NCBI GenBank assembly: GCA_025041195.1
Contig: JAKCFM010000002.1
Coordinates: forward strand, 62,001-126,000
Direction: 5' to 3'
Length of the DNA stretch: 64,000 bases
Origin: Halobacteriales archaeon YIM A00013
GTDB lineage: Archaea > Halobacteriota > Halobacteria > Halobacteriales > Haloarculaceae
Position numbers and translations under genes: made by a program. Below the pieces are notes generated by a model. That model was not told the origin of the DNA. It ran no database searches and saw only the letters and a list, made by a program, of their open reading frames with translations. Shown here piece after piece: positions 1 through 9,366 of the stretch; positions within the stretch are counted from its first letter, which is position 1; every line of letters begins with the position of its first letter.

Positions 1-1
1 G

Positions 2-535
2 GCAGTTCCAATCGTGATTCAGGGGATGATCTTTCTCCTCATGTTTCAGCCGAGTATTGGATTTGCGGTCGAGCCGCTGCAACAGCTGGGTGTGATTTCA
101 TCAGCACCGCTGTCCGACAGCGCATCTGTACTCTTCATCGTCATAATTGCTGACGTGTGGAAGGAATCAGCGTTCATGGCGTTGCTCATCCTCGCTGGAC
201 TCCAGAGTATCGATCGAGATCTGTATAAGGTCGGAGACGTCGTTGGGGCATCAAAATGGCAACAGTTCAAAACGATAACGTTCCCGCTCGTTCTGCCGGC
301 CGTGTTGGTTGCCCTGCTCTTTCGAACGATCGCAGCGATGAAGGTGTACGGTCAGGTGGAGACGATTTCCAACTGCAACACGCTCCCAACCATGTCGTGT
401 TTGGTTGTTTCGACGTTCAATATGGGTAGATACGCGTCGGCTGCGACCATTGCATTCATCACTGCAGCGATTATCGGGGTCGTACTCAGTGTGTATATCG
501 TGCAGTTCGCGCGGATGGACCGGGGAGGCCTGTAA
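2..535 (+). CDS. CUT1-type sugar ABC transporter permease (MalF-like), 5' end outside window
   Basis: This is the C-terminal part of an inner-membrane permease of a carbohydrate-uptake (CUT1) ABC transporter; the frame is open to the left edge, so the start lies outside the window. About 175 residues are visible. They contain several hydrophobic segments and the cytoplasmic EAA loop, recognisable as DLYKVGDVVGASKWQQF followed by a hydrophobic stretch, which docks on the ATPase. The stop is 2 nt before the ATG of the next permease, so the two are surely co-transcribed. A solute-binding gene is expected further left but cannot be seen. The family is clear; the substrate is not. The neighbouring oxidoreductase and pectate lyase suggest a plant-polymer sugar or uronide. 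Confidence 0.9.
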   Translation, partial: AVPIVIQGMIFLLMFQPSIGFAVEPLQQLGVISSAPLSDSASVLFIVIIADVWKESAFMALLILAGLQSIDRDLYKVGDVVGASKWQQFKTITFPLVLPAVLVALLFRTIAAMKVYGQVETISNCNTLPTMSCLVVSTFNMGRYASAATIAFITAAIIGVVLSVYIVQFARMDRGGL

Positions 536-537
536 CC

Positions 538-1467
538 ATGAGCCAACAGCCCACATCAGATCAACGGACTGAAACCAATCGAGTCGAGGATGTAGCACAG
601 CGAATGATCCAGCGGCCACAGTCCGTGTACCGCATTCTGTTTTACGTTGCGACTGGGTTTTTCCTGGTCATTGCGCTTTTCCCGATCTATTGGCTCACAA
701 TCTTGGCCCTGACACCGAGCGAACAGATAACGAATCTCGGTCTGTTGCCGAACGGGTTCAATCCTGGCGCATTCATACGAGTGTTCGAACTGGTACCGTT
801 CCACCTCTACATGCTGAATAGCATCCTGCTCGCCACGATGGCAACGATAATCGTGTTGCTAGTCGGGAGTCTTGCTGGCTACGCATTCGGTCGATTCGAC
901 TTTCCAGGACGGACGGTAATTCTACTGGGAGTGCTGGTAATATCGTATTTTCCATCTGTTACGTTTTTCATTCCACTGTTTCAGTTATTCACCGGCAATG
1001 TGTCCGTGCTGGGAGTTTCGTCGCCAGAGTTGTTCAACACAGCAGGAGCCGTTTCGCTCCCACTCAGTGCACTGACGTTACCACTGGCGATCTACTTCCT
1101 GGCAACGTTCTATCGACAGATCCCGGACGGTCTGGAGGATGCGGCGAGAGTCGAAGGATCGACCCGAATCGGCGCGCTATTCAAGGTGATCATGCCCCTT
1201 TCGGCTCCCGGCGTCGCAACGATTGCTGTGGTGACGTTCATTATCACCTACAATGAGTTCTTCTTCTCGTATCTGATGGTTGAAGGGATGGCGAATCAGT
1301 GGGCTCCGATCGTTCACGGCCTGTTTCGGTTTCAGAATGCGAGACATGTCTTCTATAATCTCATAGCGGCTGCGAGTATCATTGGTGTAATTCCAATGGC
1401 TATCTTGGTGGCAGTAGCACAAAACAAGATCGTCAGTGGATTAACTAGCGGCGCGCTCAAAGAGTAA
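538..1467 (+). CDS. CUT1-type sugar ABC transporter permease (MalG-like)
   Basis: This is the second permease of the CUT1 transporter, 309 residues. A hydrophilic N-terminal tail of about 30 residues is followed by six predicted membrane segments. The EAA loop reads DGLEDAARVEGSTRIGALF near residues 195-215, which is typical of MalG/UgpE proteins. The start is 2 nt after the stop of the upstream permease and the stop is 22 nt before the ATPase gene, giving an operon of permease, permease, ATPase. It would form a heterodimer with the upstream permease and move a sugar delivered by an extracellular lipoprotein that is not in this window. Family assignment is secure and the substrate is unknown. 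Confidence 0.92.
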   Translation: MSQQPTSDQRTETNRVEDVAQRMIQRPQSVYRILFYVATGFFLVIALFPIYWLTILALTPSEQITNLGLLPNGFNPGAFIRVFELVPFHLYMLNSILLATMATIIVLLVGSLAGYAFGRFDFPGRTVILLGVLVISYFPSVTFFIPLFQLFTGNVSVLGVSSPELFNTAGAVSLPLSALTLPLAIYFLATFYRQIPDGLEDAARVEGSTRIGALFKVIMPLSAPGVATIAVVTFIITYNEFFFSYLMVEGMANQWAPIVHGLFRFQNARHVFYNLIAAASIIGVIPMAILVAVAQNKIVSGLTSGALKE

Positions 1468-1489
1468 CTCAATAACAAGGTGAATACAA

Positions 1490-2677
1490 ATGGGTAATGT
1501 TCAACTCACGAACGTAACGAAACGATACAGCGACCTCCTGGCCGTCGATGGAATGGACCTCGATGTCAAGGATGGAGAGTTCATGACGTTTGTTGGTCCC
1601 TCCGGCTGTGGGAAATCAACCACGCTGGAGATGGTGGCGGGCCTCACCAAGCCGAGCAACGGCACGATTGAAATCGACGGAAGCGATGTGACTGATCTTC
1701 CACCGAAGGATCGAGGTATCGCGATGGTCTTTCAGAACATCGCGTTGTTCCCGCACATGGATGTCTATGATAACATCAGCTATGGACTCAACGTGCGCAA
1801 CGTCGACAAAGAAACAAAGGATGAGCAAGTCGATCGGGCGGCCGAAATCCTTCAGCTCGATGGGATGTTGGAGCGAATGCCAAGCGAGCTTTCGGGGGGA
1901 CAACGCCAGCGCGTAGGGATCGGACGGGCGATTGTTCGCAATCCTGCTGTCTTCTTGATGGACGAACCGCTCGCAAATCTCGATGCAAAACTCCGTATGC
2001 ACATGCGGACTGAGCTTCAACGCATCCAGCGGGACCTGGATGTGACGACGATTTATGTCACTCACGATCAGGAAGAGGCGATGACCATGTCGGACCGCAT
2101 CGCCGTAATCAATGATGGTGAGCTGCAACAGGTAGCACCGCCGCTCGACTGTTACAACAAGCCAGCCAACGTCTTCGTTGCCGGCTTTATTGGCAGTCCA
2201 TCAATGAACTTCATCAATGGAACGATCAGTGATGGAGCGTTCACTACTGAGGCGTTTGATCTCGACATCAGCTCATCCAGTATACGTACCATGGGCGACA
2301 ATGACGCGGTGATAGTTGGGATTCGTCCTGAAGACGTAGCACTAGCTGGGACGACTGGGAAACCCACTATGAGCCGACCGATAACTGCGACAGTCGATGT
2401 TCTCGAACCAATTGGTGAACAGATTCTCGTCTATCTCAGGACCGAACACGACGACAGCAAGGTCCCGACTGGGCTGTCGGATGCCACCGAGGCGGTCAAC
2501 CGTACCACAGCAGACGAACTGTTGATGAGCGTTGCCCCTGATAGCGATATCACGGAGGAGCAAGAAGTGGACATTGCGTTCGATAGACGAAACCTCCACT
2601 TCTTCGATGCAGTGTCGGGCGACGCAATCCACCATGGGCTTGCTCCGGCTGGGGATACGACCGCTGAAACCGGATAA
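1490..2677 (+). CDS. sugar ABC transporter ATP-binding protein (UgpC/MalK type)
   Basis: This 395-residue ATPase energises the CUT1 transporter. Visible motifs are Walker A GPSGCGKST near residue 37, the signature LSGGQRQRVGIGRAI near 135, Walker B VFLMDEPLANLD near 155 and the switch histidine in VTHDQEEAM. The C-terminal third (about residues 235-385) is the regulatory OB-fold (TOBE) region found in MalK/UgpC proteins, which allows one ATPase to serve several permease pairs. Its stop overlaps the start of the next gene (TAATG), implying translational coupling. A second UgpC-type ATPase (28327-29520) lies in the window, so sharing of subunits between transporters is possible but not shown. 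Confidence 0.93.
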   Translation: MGNVQLTNVTKRYSDLLAVDGMDLDVKDGEFMTFVGPSGCGKSTTLEMVAGLTKPSNGTIEIDGSDVTDLPPKDRGIAMVFQNIALFPHMDVYDNISYGLNVRNVDKETKDEQVDRAAEILQLDGMLERMPSELSGGQRQRVGIGRAIVRNPAVFLMDEPLANLDAKLRMHMRTELQRIQRDLDVTTIYVTHDQEEAMTMSDRIAVINDGELQQVAPPLDCYNKPANVFVAGFIGSPSMNFINGTISDGAFTTEAFDLDISSSSIRTMGDNDAVIVGIRPEDVALAGTTGKPTMSRPITATVDVLEPIGEQILVYLRTEHDDSKVPTGLSDATEAVNRTTADELLMSVAPDSDITEEQEVDIAFDRRNLHFFDAVSGDAIHHGLAPAGDTTAETG

Positions 2678-3507
2678 TGGTGTCCCTCGATACGCTCCGG
2701 TCGCAGGCGTATACGGGCCCCCACCGGTGCTTGCCATGCACCATTGTCAACATCGTCATCCTGGGGGTAGTCACTGCTTCGGTTGGATACGTACTGGGAC
2801 CGGTTGTCGCCGTTCCGCTTGCAGTCGTGGGAGGAGCAGTCATCTGGCTTCGCGGCTACCTCCTCCCCGGAACGCCGTATTTCGGGGCGCACATTGTAGC
2901 ACGCGTTCCGCTTGACGCGTTTCACACCGAGAAACCGATTGCCACTCCCGAGCCGAGTCCATCACGCAACGACATCGATCCGCCAGCGTTCGTCGATAGC
3001 TGCATCACCCACGGCATCGTACGCGAGGGTGATGGTCATATCGGCCTTGTTCGAGCATTTCGCAAACAATGGCGACGCGAGATCCGTACCGTTCGTGGAT
3101 TCTCGGATGCTGCGCTGAAAACGAATCTGGAAACTGCCCTCCCGTGGGTCTCCGAGAGTGAACTCATCGAACACCAGGGGAGTTCGTGGATCGTCCTCTC
3201 CGATGAGAGCGAACGAGTCGAAAATGAATCCTGGCTCCCCGTCGCGATAGCAATCGCTGACCTGGCGGCCATACGGGTGCTTCGAAACTACGCCTCCGAC
3301 ATGGATCACGGTCGACGGATCGTCGCTGTTGGACCGCTCCGATCGTTTCTAGAGCGCTGTCCGCTGTGCGAAACACCAGTCGAAGCAACGTCGGTAGACT
3401 CGTGTTGTGGGAGTCCACACCGAATCGAGACGGAATCAGACCGCGTACTTGCGTGTCCGGAATGCGACGAGATCATCGCAGAGTCAACACATATGGCTGA
3501 AAGGTGA
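2677..3507 (+). CDS. hypothetical membrane-anchored Cys-rich protein
   Basis: A 276-residue protein that I do not recognise. The start overlaps the ATPase stop by one base (TAATG), so it is translated with the transporter. Residues about 22-65 are hydrophobic and could make one or two membrane segments; they are preceded by a CLPC pair. The middle (about 90-215) is soluble and acidic. The end carries two CxxC pairs, CPLCETPVEA and CPECDEI, separated by a cysteine-rich loop, which looks like a zinc ribbon. Tight coupling to a sugar importer suggests an accessory or regulatory role, but this is only inferred from position. Confidence 0.7.
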   Translation: MVSLDTLRSQAYTGPHRCLPCTIVNIVILGVVTASVGYVLGPVVAVPLAVVGGAVIWLRGYLLPGTPYFGAHIVARVPLDAFHTEKPIATPEPSPSRNDIDPPAFVDSCITHGIVREGDGHIGLVRAFRKQWRREIRTVRGFSDAALKTNLETALPWVSESELIEHQGSSWIVLSDESERVENESWLPVAIAIADLAAIRVLRNYASDMDHGRRIVAVGPLRSFLERCPLCETPVEATSVDSCCGSPHRIETESDRVLACPECDEIIAESTHMAER

Positions 3508-3588
3508 GTTTCAGATGGCAAATATATCAGCTGATAGTCAACAAGAGTTATTACAGATCTACTGAATGTTGTACGTGAGTAGTATATC

Positions 3589-4671
3589 GTGACATATCGA
3601 GTCATACAGATCGGAACAGGCGGCCAGGGTGAGCGCTGGTGTTCTACGTACCTGCCGCCAAACGTAGCGGATGGATCGATCGAGGTCGTTGCCGCGGTCG
3701 ATGTTGATCCCGAACAGCACGAGAACGCCCAGAATCACTTACAGCTGGATGAAAGCCAGTGTTATACGGACGTGGAAACAGCGTTCGAAGCGCACGAGGC
3801 GGATCTCTGCACCATTGTCGTCCCGCCCTGGATTCACGAAGCAATCGTCGACGTGGCGCTCGAACACGACGTACATATCCTTTCGGAGAAGCCCATAGCG
3901 GATACCCTCGAAGCGTCCGTACGGATCGCGAAGAAAGTCGAGCAAGCAGGCGTGAAGATGGGAGTAACGATGAGCCATCGGTTTGACCGGGATAAAACGA
4001 CGTTCCGTCGGTACTTGCGTTCTGGAGATCCCGGTTCCATCGATTATCTCGTCGGTCGCTTCACGTGTAACGCCCGATCGTACGGAGCCTGGGGTGCGTT
4101 CCGTCACGAGATGGCGGATGTGCTCTTGATTGAAGGTGCCGTTCACCAGCTTGACTTCATTGCAGCTATGGCGGACAGCCCCTGTAAGACGATCTATGCT
4201 GACACCTGGTTACCAGAGTGGGCAGAGTATGAGGGTGATGTGCAGGCGCTCGTCCAGATGCGCTTCGAAGACGGGACGCGTGCGACGTGGGAGGGTGCAA
4301 AAGCCAACGCAGTCACACTGAACGGCTGGGGCAGCGATTACCTCCGGGCTGAGTGTCGCGATGAAACAGTAGTGCTTGATGACCGAACGATCGCACGGTA
4401 TCCGTATACCCCAGAGATGGAAACTGTCGTCGGTCAGGACACGGACACCGCTGAAACGGTTTCACTCGATTCGCAGGATAAATGGGGTAACACGTGGCTA
4501 GTCGAACAGTGTATCGAGTGGCTCGATGGTGGTGCGAAAATGGCGACGAACGTTCAGGATAACCTGCAATCGATAGCGCTGATTGAGGCAGCTAGACGGA
4601 GTAGCCAGACCAACGAACCAATTGCTGTTCAAGAATTACTTACCAAGACACTAAATTCTATCGAAATATAA
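3589..4671 (+). CDS. Gfo/Idh/MocA family NAD(P)-dependent oxidoreductase
   Basis: A 360-residue oxidoreductase with an N-terminal Rossmann fold that opens with the dinucleotide motif VIQIGTGGQGERW. The family signature region is ILSEKPIADTLEAS near residues 98-112, whose EKP is typical of Gfo/Idh/MocA enzymes, and the C-terminal part is the usual alpha/beta substrate domain. Such enzymes oxidise or reduce sugars, inositols or sugar acids. The start is a GTG (the only one giving the full Rossmann strand), 81 nt after the Cys-rich gene. Placed behind a sugar transporter and opposite a pectate lyase, it probably processes the imported sugar or uronide. The exact substrate cannot be read from the sequence. 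Confidence 0.88.
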   Translation: MTYRVIQIGTGGQGERWCSTYLPPNVADGSIEVVAAVDVDPEQHENAQNHLQLDESQCYTDVETAFEAHEADLCTIVVPPWIHEAIVDVALEHDVHILSEKPIADTLEASVRIAKKVEQAGVKMGVTMSHRFDRDKTTFRRYLRSGDPGSIDYLVGRFTCNARSYGAWGAFRHEMADVLLIEGAVHQLDFIAAMADSPCKTIYADTWLPEWAEYEGDVQALVQMRFEDGTRATWEGAKANAVTLNGWGSDYLRAECRDETVVLDDRTIARYPYTPEMETVVGQDTDTAETVSLDSQDKWGNTWLVEQCIEWLDGGAKMATNVQDNLQSIALIEAARRSSQTNEPIAVQELLTKTLNSIEI

Positions 4672-5298
4672 GTAAAACGGTGGATATAACACCGCATAGT
4701 AGGATCGTTCCCTGTTCGAGAACATGGCTCTGACGTTAGCAGCCACGCGTTGTTGCGAGGAATATCTCCCGGCTCGAAGCGATTCCTTCTCGACGACGGC
4801 TTCGAATTCCAGGTGGAGAAGGATTACAGCCATACACTTGTAACGGCCACGTCTGTTTTTCAAACAGAACTTTTCGCCGGTCCATCACGGCATTAGATCG
4901 ACCGAATTCCATTCACTGGTGGTGGCGCTCGTTGAATCACCCATCGCTGCTCTGTGGAACGTCCAAACGCGACACTGTTTTCCTGTAGGGAACTGAGTTT
5001 GTTCACCGTCGGTGCGTCGAGACGAACGCAACCCGCAGTGGGCCGAATGCTGGGTGAGAGATGGCTCGCACCGGGTAGGTGGAGCATTGCGCTCGGCGTT
5101 CCGATTCATGTCGGCAACCCCCCATCGAGCGACGGCGCCCACCCCATGAAGTGCTGAGGACTAGCAGCCCTGGTCGGTCGACCCACGCGATCCGATAGTC
5201 CGCAATTCTGGTGAACCGTTTCAAAAAGCCACCGTCCGGATCAGTCCAGACGGCGTTGCTCGTACAGCGATGCGTTCGGTCGAGAGACTCAGGGACGA
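4672..5298. other. gene-free spacer between convergent genes
   Basis: This 627-base stretch lies between the 3' ends of the oxidoreductase and the pectate lyase. It holds several overlapping short frames, the longest on the minus strand overlapping the lyase end, but none has a recognisable domain. I see no convincing gene, RNA or repeat; it may be degraded coding DNA. Confidence 0.4.
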
Positions 5299-7446
5299 TT
5301 AGGGTGGGCTTGCACTCGCGTTTTCGACGGACCGAGCCCACTGTTCGAGCCAATCACGGAGTCCAACGCTGGGCACCGACAGCGAGTGTGTGTTCTCTGG
5401 GAGGCTTGGATAACCACCAACAGCGTTGTGATCGGGGATCCAGTACTGGTACGGTGAATCGAGTCGATCGTTCCCTGCTCGGTCTGTGATCTCTTGGGTG
5501 ATGCGCTCATCGTTCTCAGTCCGGTCGGCTGGCCGTGCGCCGGCAGTGGCGAGGTTGTGACCCTCCACCTCAGACGATGGCATGGCAGTCAATCCGTTCG
5601 GCCACAGCGGTCTCGACGCTGTCGTATCTTCTTCGACGAACGGAACGTCCGCGTCGATGGGTGGATCAGCCGTGATGTTGTCCTCACTGTACACTGTTCC
5701 ACTGCCTTCGACGATCGATTCGCCCGTGGCGGTAACGCCGGTGTACTTGTTTCCGACCCAGGCCGTCTCGGCCGATCCGTCAGTGTTTGTGGCTTCATCG
5801 AAGAAGTAACAGAGATTGTTGGCGACAACGGTTCGTGTGTCGCTTTTGAGTCGTGGGATCCGGCTCCGTGCCTTCGCCCAGACGTTGCCGAGCAGTGCGA
5901 CCCGGTCGGCCCCATCTCCGATGAGCGTACAGTAATTATGGTCGGATCCATCGCCGTACGGATCGTACAGTCCCTCGTAGATCAGGTTGTTCGAATACGT
6001 CGTCTGGTCGGTGTCATATCCGACCGACATGCATTCGTCGACCCCCCATGAAGCTGTACAGTGATCGATGACGTTGTTGACGGTTTCGTCCTGGGTACTG
6101 ATCGCGTCGTTGCCCTGAATGTTACCGTCCGGCCCAGGACCAACGCGGGAACGGATGTGCTGGACGACGCAGTTGTTCGCATCGATCTGTACCATCCCCT
6201 TGATGAACGTGATCCCCGGCGAGGGTGCGGTCTGGCCTGCCACCCAGCAGTTATCCTCCGTGATTTGGAGCGTCTCCCCGCCCAGATCAATCGTGCCGCT
6301 GGTTTCGAACACTACCACGCGGGAACCACTCGCGTGGAACGCACTTTCGATGGCGCTACGGGTCGGCTCGGTCACCTTGATGACCTGGGTGCTGTCATCG
6401 AGCCACGTGCCCATCGATGCGAAGCCGTCACTGCCATCGAAATACGATCTATCGCCAGTTCCATCGCCATCATCTTCCGAGGTTGTGAACGTGTTTATCG
6501 ACCCGGTATCGGATTCGTCATCGCTGGCGTCCGTTAGGGCTCGGAATTCGTAGTCCACTCCAGGAGAGAGCCCCGATACGCGATGGCCGAATGAATCCGT
6601 TGTAGTGCGTGTCTCCCTGGCTGTCGTGGTCCATGCACTCGTCTCAGACGCTCGCCATTCGAAGTAGACGTCGGCTGAAGATGCCCCGCCCAATTCATCG
6701 AGGGCTCCATTCAGCGTCGCCGCCGTATCGGTTACGTTCGACGCCGACCCTGTCGATACGATCGGCGCAGTGTCGCCACCGCCTCCCTCGGTTGAGACGC
6801 TGCCTGCCACTTCAACGGCCCCGATATCCTGGTTGTTGCTTGGGGCAATCCCTGAAAGGTTCGAGAATGTCCCGGTACAGAGCGTGCCCACGTCGTGACT
6901 ACAAACGGCCAGTCCGACGTAGGCGCTGGCCGCCAAATCGATCTGACTCGGTGAGATGTCGGCGATGAGCGTCCAGGTGCTGCCGTCGCTCGACCCGTAC
7001 GCCGAAACCGTATCACCGGATCGCGTTAATCGCAACCAATCGGCCACCATCGTCCCCCCGGAGAGTTCGCTTTCACCTTCTCCCTCATCCGATGTCGTGC
7101 TTTTTGCTGCAGTGCCGTTGTCGGAGCGCCACTGAAACGATGTCTCGTTTCCCGGCGTCTTCCGAACCATCGCGTGCTCGGCATCATCGTTTAGCGTCTG
7201 GCGAACCATGATGCCCGCCCGTGCCCACGCATCTGTGTCCGTTATGCTATCAACCCGAACGGTAACGTCGAAGTCGCCCGCAAGCTCCTCGTAGTAGTAG
7301 TGGAATTCATCTGCCTGGTTCCAGATGTCCGCTCCACCCCCTTCGATGGTGATCGTGGGTGCTGCCGTGGCCGTCCCACCCAGCACGGCCGTTCCGATAC
7401 TCCCCGCTGCGATCGCACGCAAAAACGTGCGTCTGTCGTGTGTCAT
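5299..7446 (-). CDS. secreted pectate lyase with DUF1349-like and fibronectin III domains
   Basis: A 715-residue exported enzyme. The ATG at 7446 is preferred over an in-frame TTG one codon upstream. The N-terminus has a Tat signal (DRRTFLRAIAAGS, then TATAAP). Residues about 30-205 resemble the DUF1349/laminin-G-like sandwich found in glycan enzymes. About 220-325 is a fibronectin type III domain (YEFRALTDAS). About 335-710 is a right-handed parallel beta-helix pectate lyase of the PL1 type, with repeating segments such as CVVQHIRSRVGPGPDG and VIDHCTASWGVDECMS, then RIPRLKSDTR near the expected catalytic arginine region. It would cleave polygalacturonate outside the cell, and the uptake operon to its left could import products. 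The fold is strongly supported; exact specificity is inferred. Confidence 0.85.
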   Translation of the reverse strand: MTHDRRTFLRAIAAGSIGTAVLGGTATAAPTITIEGGGADIWNQADEFHYYYEELAGDFDVTVRVDSITDTDAWARAGIMVRQTLNDDAEHAMVRKTPGNETSFQWRSDNGTAAKSTTSDEGEGESELSGGTMVADWLRLTRSGDTVSAYGSSDGSTWTLIADISPSQIDLAASAYVGLAVCSHDVGTLCTGTFSNLSGIAPSNNQDIGAVEVAGSVSTEGGGGDTAPIVSTGSASNVTDTAATLNGALDELGGASSADVYFEWRASETSAWTTTARETRTTTDSFGHRVSGLSPGVDYEFRALTDASDDESDTGSINTFTTSEDDGDGTGDRSYFDGSDGFASMGTWLDDSTQVIKVTEPTRSAIESAFHASGSRVVVFETSGTIDLGGETLQITEDNCWVAGQTAPSPGITFIKGMVQIDANNCVVQHIRSRVGPGPDGNIQGNDAISTQDETVNNVIDHCTASWGVDECMSVGYDTDQTTYSNNLIYEGLYDPYGDGSDHNYCTLIGDGADRVALLGNVWAKARSRIPRLKSDTRTVVANNLCYFFDEATNTDGSAETAWVGNKYTGVTATGESIVEGSGTVYSEDNITADPPIDADVPFVEEDTTASRPLWPNGLTAMPSSEVEGHNLATAGARPADRTENDERITQEITDRAGNDRLDSPYQYWIPDHNAVGGYPSLPENTHSLSVPSVGLRDWLEQWARSVENASASPP

Positions 7447-7480
7447 CAATAGACACCATTATGCCAATATACAAGTCAGA

Positions 7481-7505
7481 TAATAAAATTATTCTAGTAT
7501 AAATT
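7481..7505 (-). promoter_or_regulatory. putative promoter with conserved CTAGAATAA-type motif
   Basis: AT-rich block about 35-60 bases upstream of the pectate lyase start. On the minus strand it reads ATACTAGAATAATTTTATT. Similar CTAGA(A/T) motifs embedded in AT-rich DNA lie upstream of the GH15, GH97 and protease genes in this window. CTAG is normally rare in haloarchaeal DNA, so the recurrence may mark a shared promoter or operator. Confidence 0.35.
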
Positions 7506-7666
7506 ATCATTTGTTGCGTATGTGGGTGAGTATCCATCTCTGGGAGGTTTCACTGGTGGGTTTCGACGATGACTGCCTGTGAGCTACGCAGGGGTGAAAT
7601 TGGGTTCCCAAGACGGGAACGCCATCTTGCTACTGGAGACTCTACAGTTCGACGAGGGGAGGATGG

Positions 7667-7870
7667 TCATTCAGGACGAACGATCAGTTCCTGTTCGACA
7701 GCACCGACGGACTCCACGCACGAAAGCATGGGTCCATGACTCTCCAGACACTCACTGAGCGAAATATCACCGTTCAGTGCGGTGGCACCGACCGTGGTTC
7801 GCTGTGTTCCCCCATGGTCACTATCGTGTGTTACGGGTGCCCATTCGGTGTCAGAGCAAGCGTCAACCAC
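7667..7870 (-). CDS. doubtful small ORF in a 650-base gene-poor stretch
   Basis: A 67-residue frame with a GTG start and no recognisable domain. It contains three cysteines and an acidic composition but no signal or membrane segment. It is the only minus-strand frame of interest between the pectate lyase promoter and the GNAT gene. The rest of 7506-8101 shows only a small hairpin (GTTCCC/GGGAAC near 7608-7624). It could be the remnant of a longer gene; I would not rely on it. Confidence 0.2.
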   Translation of the reverse strand: MVDACSDTEWAPVTHDSDHGGTQRTTVGATALNGDISLSECLESHGPMLSCVESVGAVEQELIVRPE

Positions 7871-8101
7871 AAGATCGGCCGGCTGAATCCTACCACTGTT
7901 TATTCAGTCTGCCATGTGGATTATTACAAGTGTACCATTGTAACGGTAGGTCGACTCTGCTCTCGTAGTGTTCGTAATCGCGAGCAGTGTGGGGATGGTG
8001 TCACCCACCGTAATGCCGACACAGGCGGCCTCCACGTCAGATCGACCATCCATCGCTTCAAACCCATCCCGTTGTTGGCCTCTAATTTCCGTTTCAGTTG
8101 C

Positions 8102-8644
8102 TTACCATTCTTGGCGGAGCAGACCGTATTGAACTGTGTCGCGGTATTTCCCGTTGATAAAGCGATCCTTCCGGATACGTCCTTCTTCTGTGAATCCGAG
8201 CGATTCTACGAGACCACGGGAGGCGTCATTGAAGGCGTAGACTTTCGCCCCCACTGCAGGGGTGGCGTACACCCGGAAAACGTAGTCGATGACCAAGGAC
8301 ACCGACTCTTTGCCGTACCCTTCGCCGTGGACCTCCGGAATCAGCCAGTACGAGAGTTCGGGTCGTCGCCAGGTAGCATTCTGCAGCGAAATTGCGCCGA
8401 TCGATCGGACGTGGTCGTCATCGGGTTGACCCGGGCCAGCATCATCCTCGTCGAGACAGACGAGGAACTGGTCTCCGCTCTTGTCCTCATACCATGCTTC
8501 AAGTTCCTCCTGATCCTGAAGCGGGACGCCTCCGGGGTAGCGAATCTCGGGGTTAGCGTACGCGCGCTGGACAAACGGTATGTCTTCGTGTTCAACTGTC
8601 CGAAGTGTGACTCGCTCGCCGTTCTCGATGCGGGCTCCTGGCAT
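8102..8644 (-). CDS. GNAT family N-acetyltransferase (RimJ/RimL-like)
   Basis: A 180-residue acetyltransferase of the RimJ/RimL type. The fold order is visible: an N-terminal substrate strand RVTLRTVEHEDIPF, a central IGAISLQNATWRRPELSYWL, and the acetyl-CoA loop in IPEVHGEGYGKESVSLVID near residues 115-133 (the Q/RxxGxG/A-like motif). The end NDASRGLVESLGFTEEGR is the typical last helix and strand. It would transfer an acetyl group from acetyl-CoA to a protein N-terminus or small amine; the acceptor is unknown. It is isolated, with gene-poor DNA on both sides. A long frame on the opposite strand (7736-8659) is its shadow. Confidence 0.88.
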   Translation of the reverse strand: MPGARIENGERVTLRTVEHEDIPFVQRAYANPEIRYPGGVPLQDQEELEAWYEDKSGDQFLVCLDEDDAGPGQPDDDHVRSIGAISLQNATWRRPELSYWLIPEVHGEGYGKESVSLVIDYVFRVYATPAVGAKVYAFNDASRGLVESLGFTEEGRIRKDRFINGKYRDTVQYGLLRQEW

Positions 8645-8906
8645 GATTGGTCACTGTGAAGTTCGGTGGAAGAATAAATGTTTGCAGAATACAGACACTG
8701 CTCGTTGATATGTCGAATCGCGGTTTAATTCTGAGAACGACATTCGGCGCACCATATGTTCGAGGATCTACGGGTTGTTCACTGTGAGACTGTTTATTCC
8801 AATACATAGGTCTGATTTTTATTCTCCCGTACGAAATGCAATAGTCCAAATCCTTACATGGCAATCGGTGGGCGCTCACACGAACGTCTAACGCGTTCCC
8901 TCGATT

Positions 8907-9227
8907 CTACCTGGGTGGGGCAGTGTCATCCCCGAAGCCACTCCCATACGTTTCGAGCACTTCTGTAACCCTGACTTCATAGGCGTCATACCACTCCATC
9001 CATCGCTGCTTTGCCCGTTTGTGGTCTGCATTTTCCCCGAACGAACTGAGCGCGTCTAGCGACTCCCAGTAGTAGACGACGAGCATCTCGTCACTCTCCG
9101 GTGCATTCCACGTGCGTTTGCCCCGATATCCATCAGTGTTTTCAGCAGCTGTCTGTATCACGTCGTTTAACTCGTGAAATTCACTGTCGTACTCTCCCGG
9201 GTCGAGGCGAAATGTAACGAGATACAT
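8907..9227 (-). CDS. antibiotic-biosynthesis-monooxygenase-like (dimeric alpha/beta barrel) protein
   Basis: A protein of about 106 residues resembling the ABM/heme-oxygenase-like dimeric barrel family: MYLVTFRLDPGEYDSEF is the first strand, DEMLVVYYWESLDAL the central strand and HKRAKQRWMEWYDAYEVRV the helix and last strand. Such proteins are small oxygenases, isomerases or stress proteins. I start it at 9227 rather than at the ATG at 9248, because a perfect 16-bp palindrome occupies the bases between and a second, truncated copy of this gene (43453-43589) keeps a palindrome at the same place with different bases. That makes the upstream stretch an operator rather than coding DNA. Confidence 0.7.
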   Translation of the reverse strand: MYLVTFRLDPGEYDSEFHELNDVIQTAAENTDGYRGKRTWNAPESDEMLVVYYWESLDALSSFGENADHKRAKQRWMEWYDAYEVRVTEVLETYGSGFGDDTAPPR

Positions 9228-9230
9228 TGC

Positions 9231-9246
9231 GATGCGTATACGCATC
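9231..9246. promoter_or_regulatory. perfect 16-bp palindrome, putative operator
   Basis: GATGCGTATACGCATC reads the same on both strands and ends 3 bases before the proposed start of the monooxygenase-like gene. The truncated duplicate at 43594-43607 has ATGAGTATACTCAT in the same position: two bases changed, and both changes are compensated so symmetry is preserved. This is what a binding site for a dimeric repressor would look like. Confidence 0.6.
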
Positions 9247-9366
9247 ACGAGGGTAAGACGATTTGCTTGTGCATCGAACCAGTGATGGCAACGAATTTGA
9301 GTCCCCCCACTGAAACCGTTTGATCCATCCTGCCCACTCTACAGCTGGCTTGTTTCTGACGAGCTG

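Noticed and set aside
7736-8659. 307-codon plus-strand frame opposite the GNAT gene
   Set aside because: It is antisense to a clear acetyltransferase, has no domain of its own and is rich in Cys/Arg/Val typical of shadow frames in this genome.
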